A stretch of 34,750 bases of DNA, from NCBI GenBank assembly GCA_964639665.1, contig CAZXEU010000180.1, forward strand, positions 1 to 34,750, in the 5' to 3' direction. Position 1 is the stretch's first letter. Every line of letters starts with the position of its first letter. Both the position numbers and the translations under genes were made by a program. A model generated the notes under the pieces. It did not search any database. It worked only from the letters and a program-made list of their open reading frames with translations, and was not told the DNA's origin. The DNA comes from CAZXEU01 sp964639665. GTDB taxonomy: Bacteria; Bacteroidota; Rhodothermia; Rhodothermales; Bin80. Below, piece after piece: positions 1 through 7,371 of this stretch.

Positions 1-14
1 AATTCCTTCGGCCT

Positions 15-58
15 CGAGCTTCGAGGCTCCGCAGCTCGCTGCTCCGCCTCGAAGCTCG
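15..58. repeat. Long GC-rich hairpin at the window edge
   Basis: Positions 15-26 and 47-58 form a perfect 12-bp inverted repeat. The loop holds a smaller 4-bp stem (31-34 with 39-42) closed by CTCG, and 4-nt internal bulges separate the two stems. No T-run follows either arm, so it is not a classical terminator. It lies about 35 bp beyond the stop codon of the truncated gene that ends at 93. It could be a REP-like intergenic palindrome or part of a larger repeated element cut by the window edge. Integron attC core boxes were looked for and not seen. Confidence 0.6.
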
Positions 59-92
59 GCCTCTCTTAATCCAATTTTAATTGTCGTCGGCC

Positions 93-818
93 TCAATCTA
101 TATTGACGTTGATCACTACCAGGTTCGTGCGCTCTACCGGAGGTATGTGAGGCCATTCGGATTGCTCGCCGAGGCGGGGAACAAAGCGGGTAAAGTGAAC
201 GCCCCATGTTTGTGTAGAGGACTTGGAGAAGCGCAACATGCTGTAGGGAATGCGCATCTCCACGATCCATCCCTCGTGGTTGATCCGCTGACTAGAATAC
301 CAGATGGCATCCCACGAAGTATCTCCCCCGGGGCCGCCGCCACCGCCACCACCGCCGCCTCGCCGGCCACTGGTTTGGATCGCATCCAGTTGAACGCCGG
401 CGGCATTGACGCCAAACGTATACGCCGTCTTCTTGTCGAAGTACGAATCAATCGACACGAGAAACCAGTCGGCCCGGTTGTAATCATCCCGTCGTCCCAG
501 CGCTGCCTCTATGGCCGCAGGCTCGTCGTCAAACAGCAATGCGCCGATATAGATGTTGTCGTTGCCGTATATAACGCGAACCTCTGAACGCTGCGTGGCC
601 GGCTCCCCCACCAAGGGTTCGAATTGGGTAAACGCAGAAACCGGTGCTGCCTCGGACCAGTCCTTCTCATCCAAAAAGGCGTCCAGCGTTATCGTGCCCG
701 ACTCCGGGTGTGCGCTAAGCTGGTTGACTCCCGGCATGGATGTATCCCTAATTTCCTGCCCGAGCGCACTGGGTACGGTCCACGCAACCAGGAAGACCAG
801 CCACAAGCCTGACCGCAC
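93..818 (-). CDS. Truncated CBM9-like/DUF5916 N-terminal protein (likely pseudogene)
   Basis: The product is a secreted protein with the carbohydrate-binding family-9-like domain that normally forms the N-terminus of DUF5916 outer-membrane proteins. The frame is open up to a TTG at 893. I prefer the GTG at 818, because it gives a clean signal peptide (MRSGLWLVFLVAWTVPSALG, then QE) and has GGGG 9 nt upstream. Typical family elements are visible: LDAFLDEKDW near the start of the domain, a strand with VRVIYGNDNIYIGALLFDD, and the end motif RFVPRLGEQSEWPHIPP. Known family members continue from this point with a DUF5916 beta-barrel of several hundred residues. Here the frame leaves the family pattern after ERTNLV and stops within ten residues. 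The protein probably cannot insert in the outer membrane. Its neighbour at the 3' side is a long hairpin, which may mark the break. The substrate is unknown. Confidence 0.7.
   Translation of the reverse strand: MRSGLWLVFLVAWTVPSALGQEIRDTSMPGVNQLSAHPESGTITLDAFLDEKDWSEAAPVSAFTQFEPLVGEPATQRSEVRVIYGNDNIYIGALLFDDEPAAIEAALGRRDDYNRADWFLVSIDSYFDKKTAYTFGVNAAGVQLDAIQTSGRRGGGGGGGGGPGGDTSWDAIWYSSQRINHEGWIVEMRIPYSMLRFSKSSTQTWGVHFTRFVPRLGEQSEWPHIPPVERTNLVVINVNID
334..360 (-). repeat. Nine-codon glycine tract (GGN repeat)
   Basis: Nine consecutive glycine codons, a mixture of GGC and GGT, encode a glycine loop inside the CBM9-like domain. DUF5916 homologues often carry a glycine-rich loop here, so the loop is probably a natural linker. 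The near-triplet repeat could still change length by slippage without breaking the frame. Confidence 0.6.
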
Positions 819-913
819 GCAGATTGACCCCACGTGGCAAGACCGATCCGGATGGTGGAGCGGGTGACCGACGGTTGAAACCAGCTTTGTCAAAGTCGGT
901 GAATTGTCCTAAT

Positions 914-949
914 AGGAAGATAGCGCGGCATTAGAATAGCAATCTTCCT
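914..949. promoter_or_regulatory. 8-bp inverted repeat in the divergent intergenic region
   Basis: AGGAAGAT (914-921) and ATCTTCCT (942-949) are perfect inverted copies 20 bp apart. They lie between the divergently transcribed CBM9-like gene and the sensor kinase gene. This could be an operator for either gene. It does not have the direct-repeat form expected for LytTR binding sites, so a link with the adjacent LytTR regulator is not supported. Chance occurrence is possible. Confidence 0.3.
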
Positions 950-1098
950 GGACTGATCCTGGCCGTAGAAATATGAGCTGCACCTCTGGCTACTGAACGG
1001 CACCTGGGGTGAAGGATCGGTATTGCAATGTTCCGTTTTCATCCGTCAATTTAGTCTAGCCTACGAGTATCATCGCAGGGCCCGGAAGGAAGGTGATC

Positions 1099-2313
1099 AT
1101 GAGTATGCGAAAGGAAGATTCACTTACTCCCGACGAACCGTTAGAAGACGCGTTCTGGCGTTCACCCTTTAGGAGGATTTCTGAGCTCGGCATTATTGCG
1201 GGCTTTTGGGTCGTCGTCGCGCTTCTGACCATTGTACAGGAGGCCTTTGACCCACGCTTCGCGGGGCGTGAGACGTGGCAAAGTGGTGCAGCGTCCTTCA
1301 TCTTCTCGAAATACATGATATGGGTGGTGCTTACACCCGGTATTTTCTGGCTGATCCGATTCGTTGGGAGAACGGGGAGCGGCTGGGTGCAGCTGCTCCT
1401 TCATAGCGTCCTCGGTTTGGCAGTATCCGCCGTCGTTCACTTCGTCTATCACATTTTGTGGAACCTATTCATTCCGGAATCGCCTCAGCCAGTATCCATG
1501 CTCTTCGTATTGAGCGGAATACACTTTCTGCCAGAGTTTTTTCTTTATCTGGTAGTCCTGGCTGCCGGATTTGCGCGTGATTATTTCCTCAGATACCAGG
1601 AACGGATGAGAGAAACGGCCCGGCTACAGGCGGAATCAGCCGGCTTGCGCGTTGCTGCGGCAGAGCTTCGAGCTCAACTGGCTGATGCGCGTTTGCAAAC
1701 CCTGCATATGCAGGTCAATCCTCATTTCCTGTTCAATACACTACACCTGATTTCGGCAAACACTGAAAGAGATCCGCCCGGTACGCGGCGGATCATCACG
1801 TTGCTGAGCGAACTTCTTCGGTACACTCTTGAGAAATCCGACGAAAAGGAAGTGCCGCTGGCGCAGGAATTGGACTTTGTAGACAAATACCTCGAAATCC
1901 AGTCGATACGATTTCAGGGTCGACTGGAAATACATCGCGACATCATTCCTGAAACGCTTGACGCACTCGTGCCAAGCCTGATTCTGCAGCCGCTCGTTGA
2001 GAACGCAATCAAGCACGGCACAAGTGCAATCGAAGCAAGCGGACACATCGAAATCAGGTCCTGGCTGGAGGGTGGGCGGCTTCATGTAACCGTAGGCGAC
2101 AATGGTCCTGGCATAACCCGTGCGGCAGAGGATGGAGATTCGACCGTGCGTGCAGGGATAGGGCTTCGAAACACGCGAAAGCGGCTCGCGACTATGTATG
2201 GGGAAGAGCAAGGATTGATATTGGAAAACGCGCCGGGAGGCGGAGCTGAAGCGCGCGTTATCTTGCCCTACCACACGGCTGACGACCTCACTGCCACCGC
2301 GGTCCAATCATGA
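1099..2313 (+). CDS. LytS-type sensor histidine kinase
   Basis: This is an inner-membrane sensor kinase of the His_kinase (PF06580)/LytS type. The first ~165 residues hold several hydrophobic segments (for example around IIAGFWVVVALLTIV, LLLHSVLGLAVSAVV and FFLYLVVLAAGF) and look like a membrane sensor without a recognisable ligand domain. A short coiled coil (residues ~165-205) leads to the phosphoacceptor motif QVNPHFLFNTL, with its His near residue 209. The ATPase region has the N-box LQPLVENAIKHG (near 298-309) and the G-box DNGPGI. The frame is open from a GTG at 1093. The ATG at 1099 is chosen because the purine-rich GGAAGGAAGG ends six bases before it. The response regulator follows 9 bp downstream, so the two form a two-component pair. 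The signal sensed is unknown. Confidence 0.9.
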   Translation: MSMRKEDSLTPDEPLEDAFWRSPFRRISELGIIAGFWVVVALLTIVQEAFDPRFAGRETWQSGAASFIFSKYMIWVVLTPGIFWLIRFVGRTGSGWVQLLLHSVLGLAVSAVVHFVYHILWNLFIPESPQPVSMLFVLSGIHFLPEFFLYLVVLAAGFARDYFLRYQERMRETARLQAESAGLRVAAAELRAQLADARLQTLHMQVNPHFLFNTLHLISANTERDPPGTRRIITLLSELLRYTLEKSDEKEVPLAQELDFVDKYLEIQSIRFQGRLEIHRDIIPETLDALVPSLILQPLVENAIKHGTSAIEASGHIEIRSWLEGGRLHVTVGDNGPGITRAAEDGDSTVRAGIGLRNTRKRLATMYGEEQGLILENAPGGGAEARVILPYHTADDLTATAVQS

Positions 2314-2322
2314 GATGCCGAG

Positions 2323-3126
2323 ATGGAAGGGGTTCCGCGGATCAAAGTCCTGATTGTTGATGACGAGCCGGCAGCACGTGCCAGACTGGAAGACTTGCTG
2401 CGCAAGGAGCAGGGTATCGAGATTGTAGGCCAAGTTCGGTCAGGTCGTGAGGCGGTTCGTGCCATAAAGACCCAGGCTATTGACCTTGTATTTCTTGACG
2501 TTCAAATGCCAGGCATGACAGGAGTAGAGGTCGTGGATGAAATCGGGCCGGCTCGCATGCCGCTGGTAATATTCGTCACCGCCTACGACCAGTTTGCATT
2601 GAAGGCCTTCGATCATGCGGCCGTTGATTTTCTCCTCAAGCCATTTGGCGATAACCGTTTTAGGCACTCGTTGGCGCGGGTTCGCCAGGCGATAAGACTT
2701 CGCCAAGTTGATCTGCTTCAGACTCGGCTGGCGGCGCTCGTTGAACGGATGGCAAACCAGCCGGAGCAGCCTGCTCAACCGCATCTGAAGCGGATAGCAG
2801 TCGAGATGCGCGGTCAGAAGCGCATCGTCCCGGTTGAGCGAATAGACTACATACTGGCGCGCGGCCCGTACGCAGAACTGCATGTAGGGGAAGAAAAGTA
2901 CCTGGTTAGCGAGCGGATGCAAACGCTTGAGGAGCGGCTGCATCCGGAGCAGTTCTTGCGCATCCATCGCAGTACTATCGTCCAACTGGATCGAATCGAA
3001 ACGCTGACGGTCGGCGCAGGTGGAGACTATGCTGTCTGCCTGATGGATGGTCGCCAATTCAGAGTCAGTCGCCGCAGGTGGAGCGCTCTCGTAGAGCGAT
3101 TCGGCCTGGGATCCAGGGGGCAATAA
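2323..3126 (+). CDS. LytTR-family response regulator
   Basis: This 267-residue regulator has an N-terminal receiver domain (residues ~6-122) and a C-terminal LytTR DNA-binding domain (~168-262). The acidic pocket is D13/D14, the phosphoacceptor is D59 in LVFLDVQMPG, the switch residue is T86 in FVTAYD, and the conserved lysine is K106 in LLKPFG. The LytTR part shows the typical PVERIDYILARGPYAELH and FLRIHRSTIVQLDRIE segments. It follows the LytS-type kinase by 9 bp and is almost certainly phosphorylated by it. The target genes cannot be read from the window. LytTR/LytS pairs are commonly local regulators in Bacteroidota-like genomes. Confidence 0.92.
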   Translation: MEGVPRIKVLIVDDEPAARARLEDLLRKEQGIEIVGQVRSGREAVRAIKTQAIDLVFLDVQMPGMTGVEVVDEIGPARMPLVIFVTAYDQFALKAFDHAAVDFLLKPFGDNRFRHSLARVRQAIRLRQVDLLQTRLAALVERMANQPEQPAQPHLKRIAVEMRGQKRIVPVERIDYILARGPYAELHVGEEKYLVSERMQTLEERLHPEQFLRIHRSTIVQLDRIETLTVGAGGDYAVCLMDGRQFRVSRRRWSALVERFGLGSRGQ

Positions 3127-3385
3127 TTGCGTGCCCGGAAAGGAGCCGTAGCGTTTCCGATCGGGGAAGCGCATGTAGTGGCCATTTCGGTCGTGCAGGC
3201 GCGTGCACGCAGAGGATCAGGGCGGAATGCGGATAGGCCAGTCGGACCGGCGAGCCCATCTGTTTCCCACCATTCTGCCCGGCTGTTACACTAACGGCCA
3301 AACGCGGCTACTCCCCTTGCACGTACGTGGAAGCCAAGTATGACCCGAAGCTGCCCAATAGAACTGCCTCGCTCCGTCGAGGCCC

Positions 3386-3660
3386 TTAGTTCTTCGGAGC
3401 CGTAGCGCGCATGGTCGTGCCGGACAATCCAAAGGCAGCTGTCAACAATTCCCTTGCTATTGCCTCGAGGCTAAGCGGATGTACAAGGAGCTTGCCGCCC
3501 CTCTCGTTTCGACTATAGCGTGGCCACACAGCCCGCGCGCGATTGCCCGCAGCAAAGATGCCAGCGCCGGTCAGCTCTATGCCTCGCACAACTCAAGTGT
3601 ACAGGAACTGATCGTGTACCAAATCACGTATTAATTGGGCTACAGCCGCGCTGACCATAT
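3386..3660 (-). pseudogene. Possible decayed gene fragment, family unknown
   Basis: A single minus-strand frame runs through this intergenic stretch and is interrupted once, by a TGA at 3593-3595. The part before the stop reads protein-like (AQLIRDLVHDQFLYT). The part after it continues in the same frame and ends with the segment GGKLLVHPLSLEAIARELL, then APKN and a stop. I do not recognise the family. A similar tail (GGKVLACPP..., then IAQVQKLM) occurs on the minus strand at about 6345-6480. The resemblance is short, and chance or shared composition is not excluded. Confidence 0.2.
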
Positions 3661-3733
3661 TGGTGAGTCCCGGCAGACGCCGGGCATCAGTCGCAGAGTT
3701 CGCTGCAGGATCATGCAACCCTCCGAATTCCCT

Positions 3734-3761
3734 GCCGCCCCTGGAGGGCTCCAGGGGCGGC
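3734..3761. repeat. Perfect 13-bp stem hairpin upstream of the propeller gene
   Basis: GCCGCCCCTGGAG (3734-3746) is followed by GG and its exact reverse complement (3749-3761). It lies about 48 bp before the preferred start of the propeller gene. It lacks a T-run. It may be an RNA structure in the 5' leader or an intergenic palindrome. Its presence argues against the upstream in-frame ATG at 3713 as the true start. Confidence 0.6.
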
Positions 3762-3808
3762 GCCAGAGCGGCGTCGGACACGAAACACTCCGAAGGGCAA
3801 ACCGGAGC

Positions 3809-4924
3809 GTGCTGAACTGGGCGCTTGCATGCGCACTCATCGGCTGCCACGCGGAGACGTGGGGCATGGCGACGCACGCCATGATCAAGAGCCAGGAAGC
3901 AGCTCAGCTGCAGCTGGTCGAGTTTTTGCGCGTGGGAGAAGACAACGGCGACGCTCCAGCATTTGGTCGGATCTCCACGATTGCCGTCGGCGAATCCGGC
4001 GCCGTCGCGGTCGGAGATGTTCAGGAGACGGGTATCTACCTTTTTTCGAAAGACGGCGCCTTGCAATCGAAAATGGGGGGTCCGGGAGCCGCGCCCGGGG
4101 AGTTCAATGACATTTCGGATCTGTACTTCGGAGAGGGCGACTCCCTGTATGTGTACGACAACTTTTTCTCGGAACGGCTGACGGTCTATGAACCGGACCG
4201 GTACGAGTTGGCCTATACCATGCGCATCCAGAAAACGGATTCGGCCTTTGCTATCGAGCTACTCGGAGTAACGCCGGAGTCACTCGTTTTCAGATACCTG
4301 CGTGCGCGAGATTCGCTCACTGAGGACGAACGGCGTTTTTCGGTCGTCAGACGCGTGAATTGGGCCGGCGTGGCGGCCGCTGACCACGTGATTGTGGTAG
4401 AAGAATCAGAAATGGCGGTCACCATTGCTGCAGGCAGCCTGCGATCCGAGAATCTGCCTTTCGGGCGATCCTCCACCGTCCGCATGGGACCCGGGCACGC
4501 GGTGTACTGGGGATGGAATGGCGCCGCACATATTTCTGTAATCAGCCTGGACGGCGCTGCGGACCGCCAATTCATGCACGGGCTGACAGCCCGCACGGTA
4601 ACCAGATCAGACCGAAGGGCTGCCTTGGAACGCGTTTCCGACCGTTTGCGGGAAAGGCTCAGGGGCGAGCAGCTCCACGATACTTGGCCGGCGTACGAAA
4701 CGTTCGTGGTGGACGAAGAAGGAGCGGTGTGGCTTAAGCCCATCGGAATTGAGGGGCAGGAACCAGTAACCTGGCATATTATGGACACCCGAGGCCAACT
4801 CGTCAGCCAAGCTGACTTGCCAGCGCATTTTGACCTGAGAGTGGTCAGAGGCAGACGCCTTTATGGCATCTCGCAAGATGAGACGGGAGCTCCGATTGTA
4901 CTGGGCTACGAGATCTTGGGCTAG
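3809..4924 (+). CDS. Six-bladed beta-propeller lipoprotein, function unknown
   Basis: The protein is a secreted or lipid-anchored six-bladed beta-propeller of the type common in Bacteroidota and Gemmatimonadota. The diagnostic first-blade motif is present: GGPGAAPGEF followed by DLYFGEGDSLYVYDN and LTVYEPD. A hydrophobic segment ending in ALIGC looks like a lipobox. The frame is open from 3635 and has an ATG at 3713, but the GTG at 3809 puts the hydrophobic segment at the N-terminus (MLNWALACALIGC) and leaves the 28-bp hairpin outside the gene. This signal is short and lacks a positive charge, so the start stays uncertain. The gene stands alone and is not close to an operon partner. No catalytic residues are evident, and binding or scaffolding is more likely than catalysis. 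Confidence 0.65.
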   Translation: MLNWALACALIGCHAETWGMATHAMIKSQEAAQLQLVEFLRVGEDNGDAPAFGRISTIAVGESGAVAVGDVQETGIYLFSKDGALQSKMGGPGAAPGEFNDISDLYFGEGDSLYVYDNFFSERLTVYEPDRYELAYTMRIQKTDSAFAIELLGVTPESLVFRYLRARDSLTEDERRFSVVRRVNWAGVAAADHVIVVEESEMAVTIAAGSLRSENLPFGRSSTVRMGPGHAVYWGWNGAAHISVISLDGAADRQFMHGLTARTVTRSDRRAALERVSDRLRERLRGEQLHDTWPAYETFVVDEEGAVWLKPIGIEGQEPVTWHIMDTRGQLVSQADLPAHFDLRVVRGRRLYGISQDETGAPIVLGYEILG

Positions 4925-5163
4925 CTGTTCGGGCCTGCGGGCCGGATTACGAGACCGGCGGCCTGTTAAGACGCGGGACAGCTTGCGTCGCAGCTGCTAT
5001 GCACGCATCTTCAGCACGCGTTGCTTCCAGGCATCGCACCGAATCTTTCGGCACAGAGCCGCCCCCAAGTCCAACCTCCCGGCACCCTGCCTACAAGGGC
5101 CACAAACGGCGAAAGCCCATCACGCCGCCCGGACCCCAGTTCGCGCGACGATGCACCGCTGAC

Positions 5164-6051
5164 CTACCGGAGGTGCTGATTCAGGAAATCCACGGTACGC
5201 TGCCAGGCCAGTGTTGCTGCTTCCGGGTCAAATCGTGGCGTGGTGTCATTGTGGAATCCGTGCTGGACTCCGGGATACATGTAGGCCGTGTACTCTTTCT
5301 CTTGAGCCTTCAACGCCTCTTCGTAGGCCGGCCACCCTTCGTTTACGCGCGTGTCGTGTTCCGCGAAGTGCAACAACAAGGGGGACTGGATGGCGGCTAC
5401 GTCCTCCGTTGCGGGCTGTCCCCCGTAGAATGGAACAGCGGCGCCGAGCTCCGGAACGCGCACAGCCATCATGTTGGAGATCCATCCGCCGAAGCAGAAT
5501 CCCACCACCCCGACCCTGCCAGTGCAGCCGGAATGGCTTTGCAGGTAAGCAAAGGCAGCAATGAAATCCTGCAGCATTTCCTGCCGGTCCCGCTGTCCCT
5601 GGAGGGTACGACCTTCGTCGTCATTGCCGGGATAGCCACCCAGCGGTGTCAGCGCGTCGGGGGCCAGGGCAATGAAGTTGGCCAGCGCGGCGCGGCGGCA
5701 TACATCCTCTATATGCGGATTGAGCCCGCGGTTTTCGTGCACGATAACCACGCCCGGAAGCTCTTCTTGCTGCTCTTCCGGTGTGCACAAGAGCCCGCGC
5801 ATGGTGCCGGCGCCTTCCGGCGACTCGTACTCCACGTATTCCTCGCCAAGCCGCGGATCTCCCGCCTGAATCTGCTGAGAGGATGCATACTTTGGAGCCA
5901 AGTACTCCAGGATCCCGGCGACCGTAATTCCACCGATCGCGTACTTCGAAAGGCGGTCCACGAATTCACGCCTGCTTATCAGGCTGTGCACATACTTGTC
6001 AAAGAGGTCGAATACCTCCGGGGCCAAATCGGCATTGTCGAGCTTCTTCAT
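5164..6051 (-). CDS. Dienelactone hydrolase family protein with Tat-like signal
   Basis: This is an alpha/beta hydrolase of the dienelactone hydrolase family (YghX-like branch), 295 residues from the ATG at 6051. The triad is complete: C186 in GFCFGG, D233 in FAEHDTRV and H264 in GVQHGFHN. The conserved E106 lies in VVIVHENRGLNP. Family-typical stretches APDALTPLGGYPGNDDEGR and PGVQHGFHNDTTPR are intact. Residues 26-50 (SRREF, then a hydrophobic run KYAIGGITVAGIL) resemble a twin-arginine export signal, though preceded by an unusually long n-region. The frame is open to 6144, but the extra 31 residues look unlike the family. The enzyme probably hydrolyses an ester or lactone in the periplasm; the substrate is unknown. 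It is a single gene, facing the same way as the Nudix gene but 590 bp away. Confidence 0.88.
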   Translation of the reverse strand: MKKLDNADLAPEVFDLFDKYVHSLISRREFVDRLSKYAIGGITVAGILEYLAPKYASSQQIQAGDPRLGEEYVEYESPEGAGTMRGLLCTPEEQQEELPGVVIVHENRGLNPHIEDVCRRAALANFIALAPDALTPLGGYPGNDDEGRTLQGQRDRQEMLQDFIAAFAYLQSHSGCTGRVGVVGFCFGGWISNMMAVRVPELGAAVPFYGGQPATEDVAAIQSPLLLHFAEHDTRVNEGWPAYEEALKAQEKEYTAYMYPGVQHGFHNDTTPRFDPEAATLAWQRTVDFLNQHLR

Positions 6052-6641
6052 GGGGCCGAGTACGGGTCGTGATTGGATAGACTGGCTCGCAAGTACATGC
6101 AGTCTACAAACCGCGGGTTCCCGGATTCCTGCTCGAAGGGGCAAGAATCGTCCTGTCCGGCATCTCGTGGCATTATTGTCGGCCAGCTATTCGTATCCAA
6201 ATGGGATGTGTGCTCCTTTCGCCGACAGAGCACGCCATTGGGCCCGAGGATTGTAGGAAGTCTGCAGCAAGGAGCCTATGGCGCGCCAGAGAATGCTCGT
6301 GGCCCATTCACTCCGTTTGCTGACCTCAAGTAAGCGCCATCAAAACGAGGGTGCCGCAGCCGCCGTGCCCGGAGCCTGCATCAGCTTCTGTACCTGCGCG
6401 ATACTTGTACTCCACGGGGGACAAGCCAGTACTTTGCCGCCAGAATTATAGCGCGACTGACTGCTGATTGAGCCCAACGGTTCTTTTTGAATCCGCCTAT
6501 TGGCTGAGGCACCTTCGTGATTAGCCTGCCGTCTCTGGGCAGCCGCGAAATCAGTGCAAGGTCCGACTCGCGTTCCCCATCGCACGGTGCTCTGACTGGA
6601 AATCGCATGCCGGGCCGCTTCCCTTCACGGGCTTCCGGACC
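6052..6641. other. Intergenic stretch without an intact gene
   Basis: The 590 bp between the dienelactone hydrolase and Nudix genes carry no convincing gene. A protein-like minus-strand tail is present at about 6345-6608 and is listed separately. A 10-bp palindrome TGGCGCGCCA (6279-6288) is the only short symmetric site noted. No tRNA or terminator signal was seen. Confidence 0.5.
6345..6608 (-). pseudogene. Possible decayed gene fragment related to 3386-3660
   Basis: Two overlapping minus-strand frames each look protein-like over part of this stretch. One carries LALISRLPRDGRLITKVPQP. The other carries SRYNSGGKVLACPPWS and ends IAQVQKLMQAPGT...APSF. Joined by a frameshift, they resemble the fragment at 3386-3660 in order and spacing (leucine-rich start, RY, GGK, P-S, IA, A-P near the end). 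The family is unknown. It is a weak call made by eye. Confidence 0.15.
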
Positions 6642-7331
6642 CTAGTGGAAAGTCTGATCCCGATAATCCTGCCCAGCGGGACGAGCGAATTCCGCTTCCA
6701 CCCTGGATGCAACCAGACGAAGGAAATCCTGAAGCGTAGCGTGCCCCAACTTTGGAACGGCCTCGGCCCAAGGCGCCCAGGACACATCGTCAATTCCCTC
6801 CACGTGCGCCGGTTTGAAGGAGGTGGCCTCGCTTTGCATCAGGTACCAGAATGTTTCCTTCATGAAGTAGCGTCCACTTTGTACATACCCGTGCATCGTC
6901 TGTCCGAGAAGTCCCTTGAGCCTCAGGTCCGCTACGCCGGTTTCCTCCGCCACTTCCCGCAGCGCGCAGTCCATCACCGCCTCTCCCCTTGCGCGCTTCC
7001 CCTTTGGCAGATCCCAAACCCCGTGCCGCCGTATCAGAAGGACCTCCCGTGGGCGGACTCTTATCACGATGCCGCCACCGGCAATTGCGACCTTGGGGGC
7101 GCGATAGGGAGCAGCATTAAGTAATGCCGCAGGTGGAACAAGCCCGGCCCAGGTCGAATTCGAGGGAGACGTTGCAAGGCCCGTAACGCCTTCTGAGTCC
7201 ACCACCAGAACTACCTCGGCGTTAGTGCGACGCGCGCTCTGTAGCGTCTTCCAAAGGACCGCGCCGCGTACACCGTATGCCTTCACTGCGGGCAACTCCG
7301 ATTCGCTGGTGCAGTAGAACAGATACCTCAC
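6642..7331 (-). CDS. Nudix hydrolase
   Basis: The Nudix box is perfect: GKRARGEAVMDCALREVAEE then TGV, residues 111-133, matching GX5EX7REUXEEXGU. It is preceded by VWDLPKGK, as in Nudix pyrophosphohydrolases. These enzymes hydrolyse nucleoside diphosphates linked to another group, with Mg2+ held by the REXXEE glutamates. The ~80-residue N-terminal extension (starting MRYLFYCTSESELPAVKAYG) is not part of the catalytic fold; it looks like a small separate domain and has no known role to me. The substrate cannot be predicted. The start ATG at 7331 lies 40 bp from the divergent start of the propeller gene at 7372, so the two may share a short promoter region. Confidence 0.88.
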   Translation of the reverse strand: MRYLFYCTSESELPAVKAYGVRGAVLWKTLQSARRTNAEVVLVVDSEGVTGLATSPSNSTWAGLVPPAALLNAAPYRAPKVAIAGGGIVIRVRPREVLLIRRHGVWDLPKGKRARGEAVMDCALREVAEETGVADLRLKGLLGQTMHGYVQSGRYFMKETFWYLMQSEATSFKPAHVEGIDDVSWAPWAEAVPKLGHATLQDFLRLVASRVEAEFARPAGQDYRDQTFH

Positions 7332-7371
7332 TACCGTTTCTCGGTTACCGGAAGACTGAGGCGCTTTTGTC

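Larger units (their letters stand above)
3127..3808. other. Intergenic stretch without an intact gene
   Basis: No recognisable gene was found between the response regulator and the propeller gene. The stretch holds a 6-bp stem-loop (3366-3383, GCCTCG/CGAGGC, without a T-run), a possible decayed minus-strand frame (3386-3660), and a strong hairpin at 3734-3761. No tRNA-like T-loop was seen. Confidence 0.5.

Noticed and set aside
1..92. Possible integron attC site
   Set aside because: The hairpin is attC-like in shape, but the GTTRRRY and RYYYAAC core boxes are not seen within the visible part, and no integrase or cassette structure is present.
331..363. Glycine codon tract as a CRISPR-like or microsatellite array
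   Set aside because: It is a simple coding glycine loop also typical of the family, without spacers.
616..624. GGTTCGAAT, resembling a tRNA T-loop
   Set aside because: It lies inside the CBM9-like coding region and no acceptor, D or anticodon stems can be formed around it.
2440..3174. 244-residue minus-strand frame over the LytTR regulator
   Set aside because: It is a shadow of the response regulator, whose receiver and LytTR motifs are intact.
4999..6072. 357-residue plus-strand frame over the dienelactone hydrolase gene
   Set aside because: It is the antisense of a gene with a full catalytic triad; the translated sequence has no domain character.
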